NCBI RefSeq assembly: GCF_019336435.1
Contig: NZ_JAHWXQ010000003.1
Coordinates: forward strand, 372,001-436,000
From: Pontibacter populi
GTDB lineage: Bacteria; Bacteroidota; Bacteroidia; Cytophagales; Hymenobacteraceae
Direction: 5' to 3'
DNA length: 64,000 bases
Below are positions 29,612-38,530 of the stretch, piece after piece. A program made the position numbers and the translations under genes. Each line of letters opens with the position of its first letter. Position 1 is the first letter of the stretch. The notes beneath the pieces are model-generated. The model saw only the letters and a list, made by a program, of their open reading frames with translations. It ran no database searches and was not told the origin of the DNA.

Positions 29612-31537
29612 ATGAAATTATACTTACTTAATAAGTCTTTACCTAAATGGATCATTCTGTTGATCGACCAAGTAATTGCCAGTTGGGCTTTTGTCTTTTC
29701 CTTTCTTTTAATACGCCAATTTGAATTTACTGATCTTTTAAGAGGGCACTTTACCATTTACGTAGGCCTATATTGCCTTGTATACCTGTGTACGTCTTAC
29801 CTGATGCGTATACATACGGGGCTAATCCGTTATTCCGGTACACAGGATATCCTCCGGATATTTACCGCTGTACTCACATCGAGCCTAATCTATGGAGCTG
29901 CGGTTGCTATAATTGTGGGACCGATGTTTCATTTGCGGACAGTCAATATCTTTGTTGTACTGCTAGTTAACTTCTTTATTTCTTCTTCGCTGTTAATTAT
30001 GCTTCGCATAGGAGCTAAGGCACTGTTCTACTACATAAAACGTAGTACTTCAGGTGAAAGAGAAACGGTTATGATCTATGGTTCAAATGGCTACTCATTG
30101 CTGGTAAAGCAGGCGCTCGAAACAAGCGGAATGGGGAAATACATTATTGCTGGTTTCATAGATGATAATCCTAATAAAGTAGATAAAACGATACAGCAGG
30201 TTAGGGTATATCGTGGCAAGGATATTAAAAAACTGCATAGAGCCATACACATCGATAAGCTTTTTGTTTTAAGTGAGGATCTTAAAACGGATGATAAAAA
30301 GAAAGTAATTGAGAAGTGTGTTGAACTAGGAATTAAGGTGCTGACTGTGCCACCTACGGCTGAGTGGATGACTGGACATCTTAGATTAAATCAGATACAG
30401 GACCTTAAAATAGAAGACCTTTTACAACGACCACCTATTGTAATTGAGAATAAGAAAGTATCGCGCGACTTGTCAGGTAAAAGGGTATTAATAACTGGCG
30501 GCGCAGGTTCAATAGGTTCTGAAATTGTAAGGCAAGTGCTGAGCTATAACCCGGAGATGGTTATTATCTGCGACCAGGCGGAGTCGCCATTGCATGAGTT
30601 GCAGTTGGAGATGGAAGAAGCTTATCCTGGTTCTGAACTTAAGCTTTGTATTGCTGATATCCAGAATTTTAACAGGATGTACTCAATTTTTAAAGAGTAC
30701 ACACCTCACTTCGTGTACCATGCTGCTGCTTATAAGCATGTACCCATGATGGAGAATAATCCAGCAGAAGCTATACTTACCAATGTTCAGGGGACTAAAA
30801 ACCTGGCTGACTTATCGATGACTTTTGATGTGGAGAAATTTGTAATGATCTCCACGGATAAGGCCGTCAACCCGACAAACATAATGGGGGCTTCCAAACG
30901 AATTGCTGAGATCTATATTCAGTCGCTTAATAGCGTAGGAAAGGATGTGAAACAAAGCAGTGAGAATAAAGGAAAGCAAACACGTTTTATTACTACGCGC
31001 TTTGGCAACGTGTTAGGTTCGAATGGTTCCGTTATTCCGCGTTTCAGGGCACAGATACAGAAGGGTGGACCAATTACAGTAACGCACCCGGATATTACCC
31101 GCTATTTTATGACCATCCCGGAAGCAGTGCAACTGGTGCTGGAAGCCGGAACTATGGGCAAAGGTGGTGAAATCTTTATATTTGATATGGGGGAGCCGGT
31201 TAAGATCGTAAACCTGGCTAAAAAGATGATCAAGCTAGCAGGTTTGGTGCCTGATGTTGATATTGATATCGTTTACTCAGGGTTGAGACCCGGAGAGAAA
31301 CTGTATGAAGAATTACTAAATGAGGAGGAAACGACTATTCCTACGCACCACAATAAGATAAAAATCTCGAAAGTGAGAGAGTATGCTTATAATGAGGTTG
31401 TAGCAGATGTAAATGAACTTCTGACCTTAAGTAAAGAAAGTGAAGAACTGGCGGCTGTAAAGAAAATGAAAGGTATGGTGCCGGAATTTTTAAGCAAAAA
31501 TTCACGATTTGAACAGCTGGATACGGTAACGGAGTAA
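29612..31537 (+). CDS. Membrane-bound nucleotide-sugar 4,6-dehydratase (PglF/WbpM/CapD-like)
   Basis: A 641-residue enzyme. Four or so membrane helices (about 12-150), a CoA-binding-like Rossmann region (about 150-270), then the catalytic SDR domain with VLITGGAGSIGSEIVRQVL, the HAAAYKHVPMMENNPAEAI block and STDKAVNPTNIMGASKRIAE. The MxxxK in MGASK, in place of YxxxK, is the hallmark of the WbpM/PglF group that makes UDP-4-keto-6-deoxy sugars. It is downstream of the operon terminator with its own leader, so it may be expressed separately, yet it completes the PglF-E-D-C set. Confidence 0.94.
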   Translation: MKLYLLNKSLPKWIILLIDQVIASWAFVFSFLLIRQFEFTDLLRGHFTIYVGLYCLVYLCTSYLMRIHTGLIRYSGTQDILRIFTAVLTSSLIYGAAVAIIVGPMFHLRTVNIFVVLLVNFFISSSLLIMLRIGAKALFYYIKRSTSGERETVMIYGSNGYSLLVKQALETSGMGKYIIAGFIDDNPNKVDKTIQQVRVYRGKDIKKLHRAIHIDKLFVLSEDLKTDDKKKVIEKCVELGIKVLTVPPTAEWMTGHLRLNQIQDLKIEDLLQRPPIVIENKKVSRDLSGKRVLITGGAGSIGSEIVRQVLSYNPEMVIICDQAESPLHELQLEMEEAYPGSELKLCIADIQNFNRMYSIFKEYTPHFVYHAAAYKHVPMMENNPAEAILTNVQGTKNLADLSMTFDVEKFVMISTDKAVNPTNIMGASKRIAEIYIQSLNSVGKDVKQSSENKGKQTRFITTRFGNVLGSNGSVIPRFRAQIQKGGPITVTHPDITRYFMTIPEAVQLVLEAGTMGKGGEIFIFDMGEPVKIVNLAKKMIKLAGLVPDVDIDIVYSGLRPGEKLYEELLNEEETTIPTHHNKIKISKVREYAYNEVVADVNELLTLSKESEELAAVKKMKGMVPEFLSKNSRFEQLDTVTE

Positions 31538-31555
31538 AACTGTTAACAATTAGCG

Positions 31556-31607
31556 AATAATCCCCATCAGTCTGGTTTAGGCCAAGAATGATGGGGATTA
31601 TTGTTTT
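31556..31607 (+). terminator. Intrinsic terminator of the dehydratase gene
   Basis: AATAATCCCCATCA pairs with TGATGGGGATTATT; the hairpin is followed by GTTTTTAG. Confidence 0.88.
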
Positions 31608-31775
31608 TAGTCTGGATTGGGGTTTACATGATCAGTGGGTTTTCAGAATGCAACTTTTACTGTAGTTAGTGGATCTATTGCTATAGTTTTTGGTGCTGCA
31701 ACCTTTTCAGCCCTCATTATCTAAAAACGGGGGCTTTCGATTACGGCTATGGTTTAGGCTAAGTTAGTTGCTGTA

Positions 31776-32290
31776 TTAACCCACCCCTGCCCCTCCCGAG
31801 AGGGAATTGCGGCTATAGCTACAGTTAGGGATAAAGTTTTATAGTTGAGGTTTTAACACCCCTGTAGTCCCCTCGAGGGGACAATTCTGCTATTGCTAAT
31901 TTTTAAACTATAGTTCTATAGTTACATAACATGAGCAGGACAGGTTTACCTGTTCCCTCGAAACTATCACCACGATCAATCTCGAAGCTTATAGTTTCAA
32001 ACTATAGATGCTGGCAACTATGCAAAAGATATCAGTCTTTGGGTGGAGCGCCTTGTAGATTTCTGATGCCTGAAAGGGCATTGTGAGGCACGAACAAAAG
32101 AAATGTACACCGCGCGATGCCCGAAGACGGGGCCTCTCGGCCATGAGGGCACCAAAGCCAACTATAAAACAATAGGTAAGTAAAGCTCCCAGGATAGGAG
32201 GATGTTTGAAAAGAAGGCTTAGTTTAATTAATAAAAAATCAAACTATAAGCCGAGATAGATTTCTCTCTGCGTTCGAAATGACAAAAGAG
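31776..32290 (+). repeat. Modular intergenic repeat, copy B
   Basis: Same modules as copy A in the opposite orientation: (4) CCCACCCCTGCCCCTCCCGA at 31780 and the 16-base perfect palindrome GTCCCCTCGAGGGGAC at 31867; (3) GGACAGGTTTACCTG and CCACGATCAATCTCGAAG, about 31935-31987; (2) CAGTCTTTGGGTGGAGCGCC to AGTAAAGCTCCCAGGA, about 32031-32195; (1) TTCTCTCTGCGTTCGAAATG at about 32262. Module 5 is missing. Stems are kept while loops differ from copies A and C. Confidence 0.87.
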
Positions 32291-32476
32291 AGGCAAATTA
32301 AAATCCCACAGCTAACACTCGGGATGACAAAAGTGAAACTATAGAACATATAAGGTCCCTCGAGTCCGCTTGGGATTACGGACAATTATAGAAAACAACT
32401 ATAGCCTAACTCTTACTGATGAAACCTTTTGCAACACAATTTCCTTAAACCCAAGAGCACAGGCTACGGCTATAGT

Positions 32477-32513
32477 TTGTAAACCAAAATTCGAAAGATA
32501 ACCCTTATCTTTG
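32477..32513 (+). promoter_or_regulatory. Probable promoter of the ABC-F gene
   Basis: TATCTTTG at 32506-32513 fits TAnnTTTG, 20 bases before the ATG. A TTG lies at 32477, but the 26-base gap is longer than usual, so the -33 element is doubtful. Confidence 0.45.
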
Positions 32514-32532
32514 CAGCCTTAACTATAAATTT

Positions 32533-34176
32533 ATGATCTCAGTTGACGCGGTTGCGGTGGAGTTTAATGGCTCTACGCTGTTTAGCAACGTTTCTTTTAA
32601 TATCAATGAAAATGACCGGATTGCCCTGATGGGTAAGAATGGTGCCGGTAAATCTACACTGTTAAAAATTATTGCAGGCGCTAGCAAGCCTACGCGTGGT
32701 AAAATATCCGCACCTAAGGAAGCTATAATTGCCTACCTGCCGCAGCATCTGCTGACTGAAGATAACTGCACTGTGTTTGAAGAAGCATCGAAGGCATTTG
32801 CTAAGGTGCTGGACATGAAAAAGCAGATGGATGAGTTGAACGCGCAGCTGGAGACACGCACCGATTACGACTCTGACGATTACTATAAACTGATCGAGCA
32901 GGTATCCGAACTAGGGGAAAAGTATTACTCTATCGAGGAGATAAACTTTGATGCTGAGGTTGAAAAAACATTACTTGGCCTGGGTTTCCTGAGAGCTGAC
33001 TTTACAAGACCTACCAGTGAGTTTAGTGGCGGCTGGCGCATGCGAATTGAGCTGGCCAAGATACTTTTACAGAAGCCCGATCTGATATTGCTGGATGAGC
33101 CTACCAACCACATGGACATAGAATCGATCCAGTGGCTGGAGGATTTCCTGGTGAACAATGCGAAGGCGGTAATTGTGATCTCGCACGATAAGACTTTTGT
33201 AGACAACATTACCAACCGAACGATTGAGGTTACGATGGGCCGCATTTACGACTATAAAGTTAACTATAGTCAGTATTTGCAGCTACGCAAAGAGCGCCGT
33301 GAGCAGCAGCAGAAACAGTATGATGACCAGCAGAAAGAGATTGCTGATATTCAGGGATTCATAGACCGCTTTAAAGGTACTTACTCCAAGACGCTGCAGG
33401 TTCAGTCAAGGGTGAAGATGCTGGAGAAGATGGAGATAATTGAGGTAGATGAAGTAGATACTTCTGCGCTAAACCTTAAATTTCCGCCAGCACCACGTTC
33501 GGGTAACTACCCTGTAATTGCAGAAGGCCTGACCAAAAAATATGGCGAGCACACCGTATTTAGTGATGCGTCGCTAACTATAGAGCGTGGCGAAAAGATC
33601 GCTTTTGTTGGTAAGAACGGGGAGGGTAAATCTACACTGGTGAAAGCCATCATGGGCGAGATCGATTTTGATGGGAAACTGCAACTGGGCCATAACTGCA
33701 TGATCGGTTATTTTGCGCAGAACCAGGCCTCGTTACTCGACGAAGACCTGACTGTTTTCCAGACGATAGACGAAATTGCAATTGGCGATGTACGTACGCG
33801 TGTTAAGGATTTGCTGGGTGCGTTTATGTTCAGTGGTGATACGATCGAGAAGAAAGTTAAAGTACTTTCAGGAGGGGAGAAGACCCGACTGGCTATGATC
33901 AGGCTATTGCTGCAACCGGTTAACTTGCTGATACTCGATGAGCCTACCAACCACCTCGATATCAAAACAAAAGATATTCTGAAAGATGCCTTAAAAGCAT
34001 TCGATGGAACGCTGATACTCGTTTCGCATGACCGTGATTTCCTGGATGGCTTGGCGAACAAAGTATTTGAATTCGGTAACAAGCGCATACGGGAGCACTT
34101 CGAAGATATTAATGGTTTCCTGAGAAATAAGAAAATGGAGAACCTGCGTGAAATAGAGCGCACGGTAGCGAAGTAA
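32533..34176 (+). CDS. ABC-F family ATPase (ribosome-associated)
   Basis: A 547-residue soluble protein with two ABC domains and no membrane part. Walker A motifs GKNGAGKST (about 35) and GKNGEGKST (about 358); signatures SGGWRMR and SGGEKTR; both Walker B stretches read LDEPTNHLD or LDEPTNHMD. The linker between them (about 245-320) is charged and helical, the P-site tRNA interaction motif region of ABC-F proteins. These factors act on the ribosomal E site in translation or antibiotic protection. The subgroup looks like YbiT/EttA relatives; a resistance role is not indicated. Confidence 0.93.
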   Translation: MISVDAVAVEFNGSTLFSNVSFNINENDRIALMGKNGAGKSTLLKIIAGASKPTRGKISAPKEAIIAYLPQHLLTEDNCTVFEEASKAFAKVLDMKKQMDELNAQLETRTDYDSDDYYKLIEQVSELGEKYYSIEEINFDAEVEKTLLGLGFLRADFTRPTSEFSGGWRMRIELAKILLQKPDLILLDEPTNHMDIESIQWLEDFLVNNAKAVIVISHDKTFVDNITNRTIEVTMGRIYDYKVNYSQYLQLRKERREQQQKQYDDQQKEIADIQGFIDRFKGTYSKTLQVQSRVKMLEKMEIIEVDEVDTSALNLKFPPAPRSGNYPVIAEGLTKKYGEHTVFSDASLTIERGEKIAFVGKNGEGKSTLVKAIMGEIDFDGKLQLGHNCMIGYFAQNQASLLDEDLTVFQTIDEIAIGDVRTRVKDLLGAFMFSGDTIEKKVKVLSGGEKTRLAMIRLLLQPVNLLILDEPTNHLDIKTKDILKDALKAFDGTLILVSHDRDFLDGLANKVFEFGNKRIREHFEDINGFLRNKKMENLREIERTVAK

Positions 34177-34216
34177 AACTATAGGTAGACTGGAACTATA
34201 GGAACCTTTATCCAAA

Positions 34217-34256
34217 AACAAAAAGAGCTGCCTTTGTATAGGCAGCTCTTTTTGTT
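34217..34256. terminator. Bidirectional terminator (ABC-F / small lipoprotein)
   Basis: Sixteen-base perfect stem AACAAAAAGAGCTGCC / GGCAGCTCTTTTTGTT, loop TTTGTATA, between convergent genes, with A- and T-runs on the two sides. Confidence 0.92.
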
Positions 34257-34292
34257 CATACAAACTAGTAACTGAATTCAGTTTTATCTGAA

Positions 34293-34532
34293 TTAGTGTT
34301 TGTCTTTTTTATCATGATCCCGGTCTTTATCTGCATCCACAGTTTTAGTATGGGTTGTTGTATCGTAATCTACAACAGTTTCAGTAACTTCATATTCTGT
34401 TGCAACAGAGTCACGGTCTACCACCTTGCTGTTGTCACCTTCGGCATGGGTAGTATTATCATTTGTTCTATCGCAGGCTACCATACCGAGCGAGCCCAGT
34501 ACAAACACACTTGCTACTAATATCTTTTTCAT
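34293..34532 (-). CDS. Small acidic lipoprotein
   Basis: A 79-residue predicted lipoprotein: MKKILVASVFVLGSLGMVAC has a clear lipobox with Cys20. The mature part is short, very hydrophilic and rich in Asp, Thr and Lys, and ends DKDRDHDKKDKH; it looks disordered. Function unknown. Convergent with the ABC-F gene. Confidence 0.7.
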   Translation of the reverse strand: MKKILVASVFVLGSLGMVACDRTNDNTTHAEGDNSKVVDRDSVATEYEVTETVVDYDTTTHTKTVDADKDRDHDKKDKH

Positions 34533-34845
34533 CGTTTTAGAGTTTAGTTCTACATGTACAGTACAATATCCGGAGTTTTATAGCCAGATACCGTTCTTTG
34601 TTTTAGTACGAATTAAATGCAATAAAAGGTTTAAGAATAGCTGATTTGCTTTAACCTCCCTGATCAATATAATTCAATTTAGCCTGTAGGATAGAATGAC
34701 TAACTATAGCTGTAAGCACAACCTACCAGCTAGGGATAATAAATATGCATCCGGAAAATTATAGATAAAGAAACCAGTTTTTATGCTTTGCTGGGAAATT
34801 AGGCTTGCAGGTAAAGGGGAAAAGTTTATATTTTTGTAGCACACA
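34533..34845. other. Divergent spacer
   Basis: About 313 bases between divergent genes; apart from the promoter at 34805 nothing was recognised. Confidence 0.6.
34805..34836 (+). promoter_or_regulatory. Bacteroidota-type promoter, nearly leaderless
   Basis: TTG at 34805-34807 and TATTTTTG (TAnnTTTG) at 34829-34836, 21 bases apart. The ATG of the next gene is only 10 bases after the -7 box, so the transcript would have almost no leader. Confidence 0.6.
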
Positions 34846-35241
34846 ATGCTGAAACTGAAGAAGAGAATAGATGGCTACCTGAAATACCCGCTAATGTGGG
34901 TGATGTTGTTATGGGCTTTTACGATGCCCGGACACGAGGTGAGAATCTACAATTTTCTGATTCGTGCCCTGGCTGGTAAACCTACCACTGTATTTGGGTA
35001 TGCCCGGACAGAAGTCAGCTCATCTGAGAAACAGCAGCAGGAGAGCTATGCTTACCTGGAAGCTGCACCGGCTACTTCTTTCGCAGGTAAGATCAAGTTT
35101 CAACCTCTGGGAACCGAGTCAGGTAGTTTTTATTTCTCACCGGATAATGCTGCGACCTTTTCCTCTTTTACCGGATATAGTTTTAAGGATCCGGCGCGCA
35201 AAGATCAGCTGCTGATCGCTTTACTTCCCAACGCACCTTAA
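34846..35241 (+). CDS. Unknown 131-residue protein with one membrane segment
   Basis: Not recognised. A basic N-terminus is followed by one hydrophobic segment (about 15-31, PLMWVMLLWAFTMPG), then a mixed, probably extracytoplasmic region with PATSFAGKIKFQPLGTESG and a short hydrophobic end. Codon use is like its neighbours and a good promoter precedes it, which supports a real gene. It lies 174 bases upstream of the antiporter gene on the same strand. Confidence 0.6.
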   Translation: MLKLKKRIDGYLKYPLMWVMLLWAFTMPGHEVRIYNFLIRALAGKPTTVFGYARTEVSSSEKQQQESYAYLEAAPATSFAGKIKFQPLGTESGSFYFSPDNAATFSSFTGYSFKDPARKDQLLIALLPNAP

Positions 35242-35415
35242 TAAGCTCCGAAATGTAAAAGATAACTATAGTTCGTGGGCGTACTGCAACTATAGTTTGT
35301 TGGTTTTTGGTATCAAACTATAAAACCTGGTGCACTGGTACCTATTTTCTGAGAGCAATTATCCTTTTTAAGCATAAAAAATTATCTGCGGCCATGAGGC
35401 TGCCTGTTTAATTAT

Positions 35416-37659
35416 ATGACACACCTTCCAAACCTTATTTTAGACCTGGGGCTTATACTCGGCGCTGCAGGTATCACTACCCTTATATTTAAAAAATTAA
35501 AGCAGCCCCTGGTGTTGGGCTATATTATTGCCGGCTTACTTGTGGGGCCGCACGTGGCCATTCTCCCAACGATACACGAAATAGAGAACATACAGATCTG
35601 GGCAGAGATAGGCGTAATTTTCCTGTTGTTCAGCCTCGGGCTGGAGTTCAGTTTTAAGAAACTGGTTAAAGTGGGCGGGGCTTCGTCTATCATGGCGCTG
35701 GTCGAGGTCGTCGTCATGCTGTTGCTGGGTTACTTATCCGGAAAGCTGCTCGGCTGGTCCACCATGGATAGTATCTTCCTGGGTGGTATACTTTCTATTT
35801 CATCCACTACTATTATCATTAGGGCTTTTGAAGAACTGGGTGTAAAGTCACAACGGTTTGCCGGGCTGGTTTTTGGTGTGCTTATAGTAGAGGACCTGGT
35901 AGCGATACTGTTAATGGTATTGCTTTCGACGTTAGCCGTGAGTCAGCAATTTGCGGGTTCCGAGATGCTGAATGCCGTACTGAAACTGGGCTTTTTCCTG
36001 GTAGTTTGGTTCCTGGCTGGTATTTTCCTAATACCTACTTTCTTAAGAAAGGCCAGCAAACTGATGAACGACGAAACACTGCTGATTGTGTCGCTGGCGC
36101 TCTGCCTGCTGATGGTGATACTGGCAGCACAGGTTGGCTTCTCACCGGCACTGGGCGCATTCATTATGGGTTCAATCCTCGCCGAAACGACCAAAGCTGA
36201 AAAGATTGAACACCTTGTCATGTCAGTAAAGGACTTGTTCGGAGCGATCTTCTTTGTGTCGGTTGGTATCCTTATTAACCCGGAAACCATCATTACTTAT
36301 GCCGGCCCAATTGCTATTATAACTATAGTTACGCTGGTTGGTAAAGCGGTGAGTATTACAGCAGGCGGCTTAATGGCAGGCCAGGGACTCAAAACGTCGG
36401 TGCAGTCGGGTATGAGTGTTTCGCAGATTGGTGAGTTTTCGTTCATTATCGCCACGCTTGGCCTTACCCTGAAGGTGACCAGCGATTTCCTGTACCCGGT
36501 AGCGGTAGCGGTTTCGGCCATCACCACCTTTACAACGCCGTACATGATCCAGCTTTCTACACCGCTTTATAAATTCCTGGAGCGTTTGTTGCCCGAAAAA
36601 TGGAAGCGTTCGCTGGATGAGTATAGCTCAGGTGCACAGGCAATCAACACTACCTCAGACTGGAAAATTGTGCTGCGCTCGTATGTCGTAAACCTGGTGC
36701 TTTACTCGGTAATCATCATTGCCATCGTATTGCTGGCAGCGCGTTACCTTAACCCGTTCATCACCGAAAACGTGATAAATGGCCAATACGGCGATATCGT
36801 TACAACTACCATTACGCTTATCTTTATGGCACCTTTCCTGTGGGCGTTTGCAGTTTATCATCCACAGAAAGAAGCATTAGGCAGGCTTTGGGCCAACCGT
36901 AATTACCGCAGTTTGCTTATCGTTATAGAGTTCATCCGGATAGGGCTGTCGATTCTGTTTATCGGTTTCCTGCTCAACCAGTTCTTCCCGGTGCAGGTGT
37001 CTATAGCTGTTGGATTGGCAATAATTGGCGTGCTGGCTATTTTCTCTAAAAGGATTCAGAAGTTTTATATCCGGATTGAGCAACGCTTTATGATGAACCT
37101 GAATGCCCGCGAAATAAAGGCGGCGAGCAAAATGCACCACACCCTTACACCCTGGGATGTGCACCTGACCAGTTTTGATGTGTCGCATGAGTCGGTAGTG
37201 GTGGGCCGTAGTTTGTTTGAACTGCAGGTACGCGAAAAGTATGGCGTAAACATTGCCGTTATTGAGCGCGGCGACCGGACCATTATGGCGCCTACGCGGC
37301 AGGAACTAATCTTCCCGGGCGACCGGATTTATGTTTTTGGTTCGGATGAGCAGATAGAGAAATTCAGGCAGTTTGTGCAATCGGAAGCTGATCTGCAGGT
37401 AGAGCGCGACCGGGCCGAAGACGTGAAATTACAGCAACTTGTCATTTCTGAAACTTCGCCCTTGCTGGGCGCAACTATACGGGAGTCAGGAGTGAGGGAA
37501 CGCACTAAAGGACTTATAGTTGGTATCGAACGCAGAGGCCAGCGTATCCTTAATCCGGAGTCAGATTTCAGGTTCCAGGTAAACGATATCATCTGGATAG
37601 TAGGCAGCCCGTGGCGGATCAGAGCACTGGAAGCTGTAAATACTGTTATGGCCAGTTAA
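35416..37659 (+). CDS. CPA2 cation:proton antiporter with two TrkA-C domains (Kef/YbaL-like)
   Basis: A 747-residue inner-membrane protein. The first 390 residues form about 12 spans of the Na+/H+-exchanger (CPA2) fold, with LVLGYIIAGLLVGP and GVIFLLFSLGLEFSFKKL near the N-terminus and a GAFIMGSILAET block. A further set of about four helices (about 415-555) follows, then two TrkA-C (RCK_C) domains, SLFELQVREKYGVNIAVIERG and IRESGVRERTKGLIVGIER. The NAD-binding TrkA-N domain usual in KefB/KefC is not present between them. Probably exports K+ or Na+ in exchange for protons; the ion cannot be read. Confidence 0.92.
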   Translation: MTHLPNLILDLGLILGAAGITTLIFKKLKQPLVLGYIIAGLLVGPHVAILPTIHEIENIQIWAEIGVIFLLFSLGLEFSFKKLVKVGGASSIMALVEVVVMLLLGYLSGKLLGWSTMDSIFLGGILSISSTTIIIRAFEELGVKSQRFAGLVFGVLIVEDLVAILLMVLLSTLAVSQQFAGSEMLNAVLKLGFFLVVWFLAGIFLIPTFLRKASKLMNDETLLIVSLALCLLMVILAAQVGFSPALGAFIMGSILAETTKAEKIEHLVMSVKDLFGAIFFVSVGILINPETIITYAGPIAIITIVTLVGKAVSITAGGLMAGQGLKTSVQSGMSVSQIGEFSFIIATLGLTLKVTSDFLYPVAVAVSAITTFTTPYMIQLSTPLYKFLERLLPEKWKRSLDEYSSGAQAINTTSDWKIVLRSYVVNLVLYSVIIIAIVLLAARYLNPFITENVINGQYGDIVTTTITLIFMAPFLWAFAVYHPQKEALGRLWANRNYRSLLIVIEFIRIGLSILFIGFLLNQFFPVQVSIAVGLAIIGVLAIFSKRIQKFYIRIEQRFMMNLNAREIKAASKMHHTLTPWDVHLTSFDVSHESVVVGRSLFELQVREKYGVNIAVIERGDRTIMAPTRQELIFPGDRIYVFGSDEQIEKFRQFVQSEADLQVERDRAEDVKLQQLVISETSPLLGATIRESGVRERTKGLIVGIERRGQRILNPESDFRFQVNDIIWIVGSPWRIRALEAVNTVMAS

Positions 37660-37681
37660 GCTATTAACCGCTAAATTATTT

Positions 37682-37733
37682 AAGATCCACCCTGGTGCTA
37701 CTTTATGTATTGCTGGGGTGGATCTTGTTTTTG
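37682..37733. terminator. Terminator between antiporter and FMN reductase genes
   Basis: AAGATCCACCC pairs with GGGTGGATCTT around a 23-base loop, followed by GTTTTTG. Placed between convergent genes. Confidence 0.8.
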
Positions 37734-37754
37734 TAAACTATAGTTTTCTGAAAA

Positions 37755-38336
37755 TCAGGATATATTGACTTCTGAAGCTATAGCCATCCGGCGTTTTGCC
37801 TCTATGCACCAGAGCATTTCATTCAGGAAATTCTTAGCCCGTTTCTCTGTTCTTTCTTTGTCGGTAGGGTTTCCGGCTTCATCGTAGTTATCTGCAGCGT
37901 TTGGCACGGGAAACATGGCCGGCACTACCCAGGCCCGCATTTTCCATAGTGTGAATTGCAGCGATGCCATGACCTGTGTGCCTCCAAAATTTCCATCCGA
38001 TACTGTTACCAATCCGATCGGTTTGCGGTGCCATTCTTCGTACAGCAGGTCTACTACATTCTTCAGGCTGGCAGGGTAGCCGCCGTTATACTCGGGTGTT
38101 GCAATTATCACACCGTCCGCATGTCTTATCTTTTCAGCAAATGCTATAGTTTCTTCGGTAGGATCTTTCTGGAATTTCAGCCGTTCCTCGAAGATTGGGA
38201 AATTATATTCTTTCAGGTCCAGGATTTCTGTGGTGGCTAAATTATTTTCCTGTATAAATTTCCGGAAGAAAAGGGCTACACAATGCGTATTGCGGCCATG
38301 GCGTACACTGGATGAAATTATGACGATGTGCGGCAT
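37755..38336 (-). CDS. NADPH-dependent FMN reductase family protein
   Basis: A 193-residue flavodoxin-like flavoprotein. The phosphate loop is SSSVRHGRNTH near the N-terminus and the family signature is TPEYNGGYPASLKNVVDLL; the last third holds GNFGGTQVMASLQ. Such enzymes reduce FMN, quinones or azo dyes with NAD(P)H. Single gene, convergent with the antiporter gene. The exact substrate is unknown. Confidence 0.9.
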   Translation of the reverse strand: MPHIVIISSSVRHGRNTHCVALFFRKFIQENNLATTEILDLKEYNFPIFEERLKFQKDPTEETIAFAEKIRHADGVIIATPEYNGGYPASLKNVVDLLYEEWHRKPIGLVTVSDGNFGGTQVMASLQFTLWKMRAWVVPAMFPVPNAADNYDEAGNPTDKERTEKRAKNFLNEMLWCIEAKRRMAIASEVNIS

Positions 38337-38530
38337 AAACTATAGTTTGGTGATTGCGGTTTTATCCTTCAACTGGGAAAACCAGCTGTGGGTTATAGAC
38401 TGTTAAAAGAGTAAACTATAAATCAGCAACAGGAAACTATACAACCACTTTTTCAGAAATTCACCTTAAATTCGGGCTTGCGTTACTGCCGTTCGTTTAG
38501 TTGCGGAAGAAGCGGAAGCGTGCAAATTTT

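Larger units (their letters stand above)
31538..32532. other. Gene-free spacer before the ABC-F gene
   Basis: About 1 kb without a credible gene. It holds a terminator, repeat copy B, and a stretch rich in ACTATAG cores up to the ABC-F start. Confidence 0.8.

Noticed and set aside
38501..38530. Upstream TTG start of the HipA-like kinase gene
   Set aside because: It adds only a basic stretch with no conservation expected; the ATG at 38531 fits the family start.
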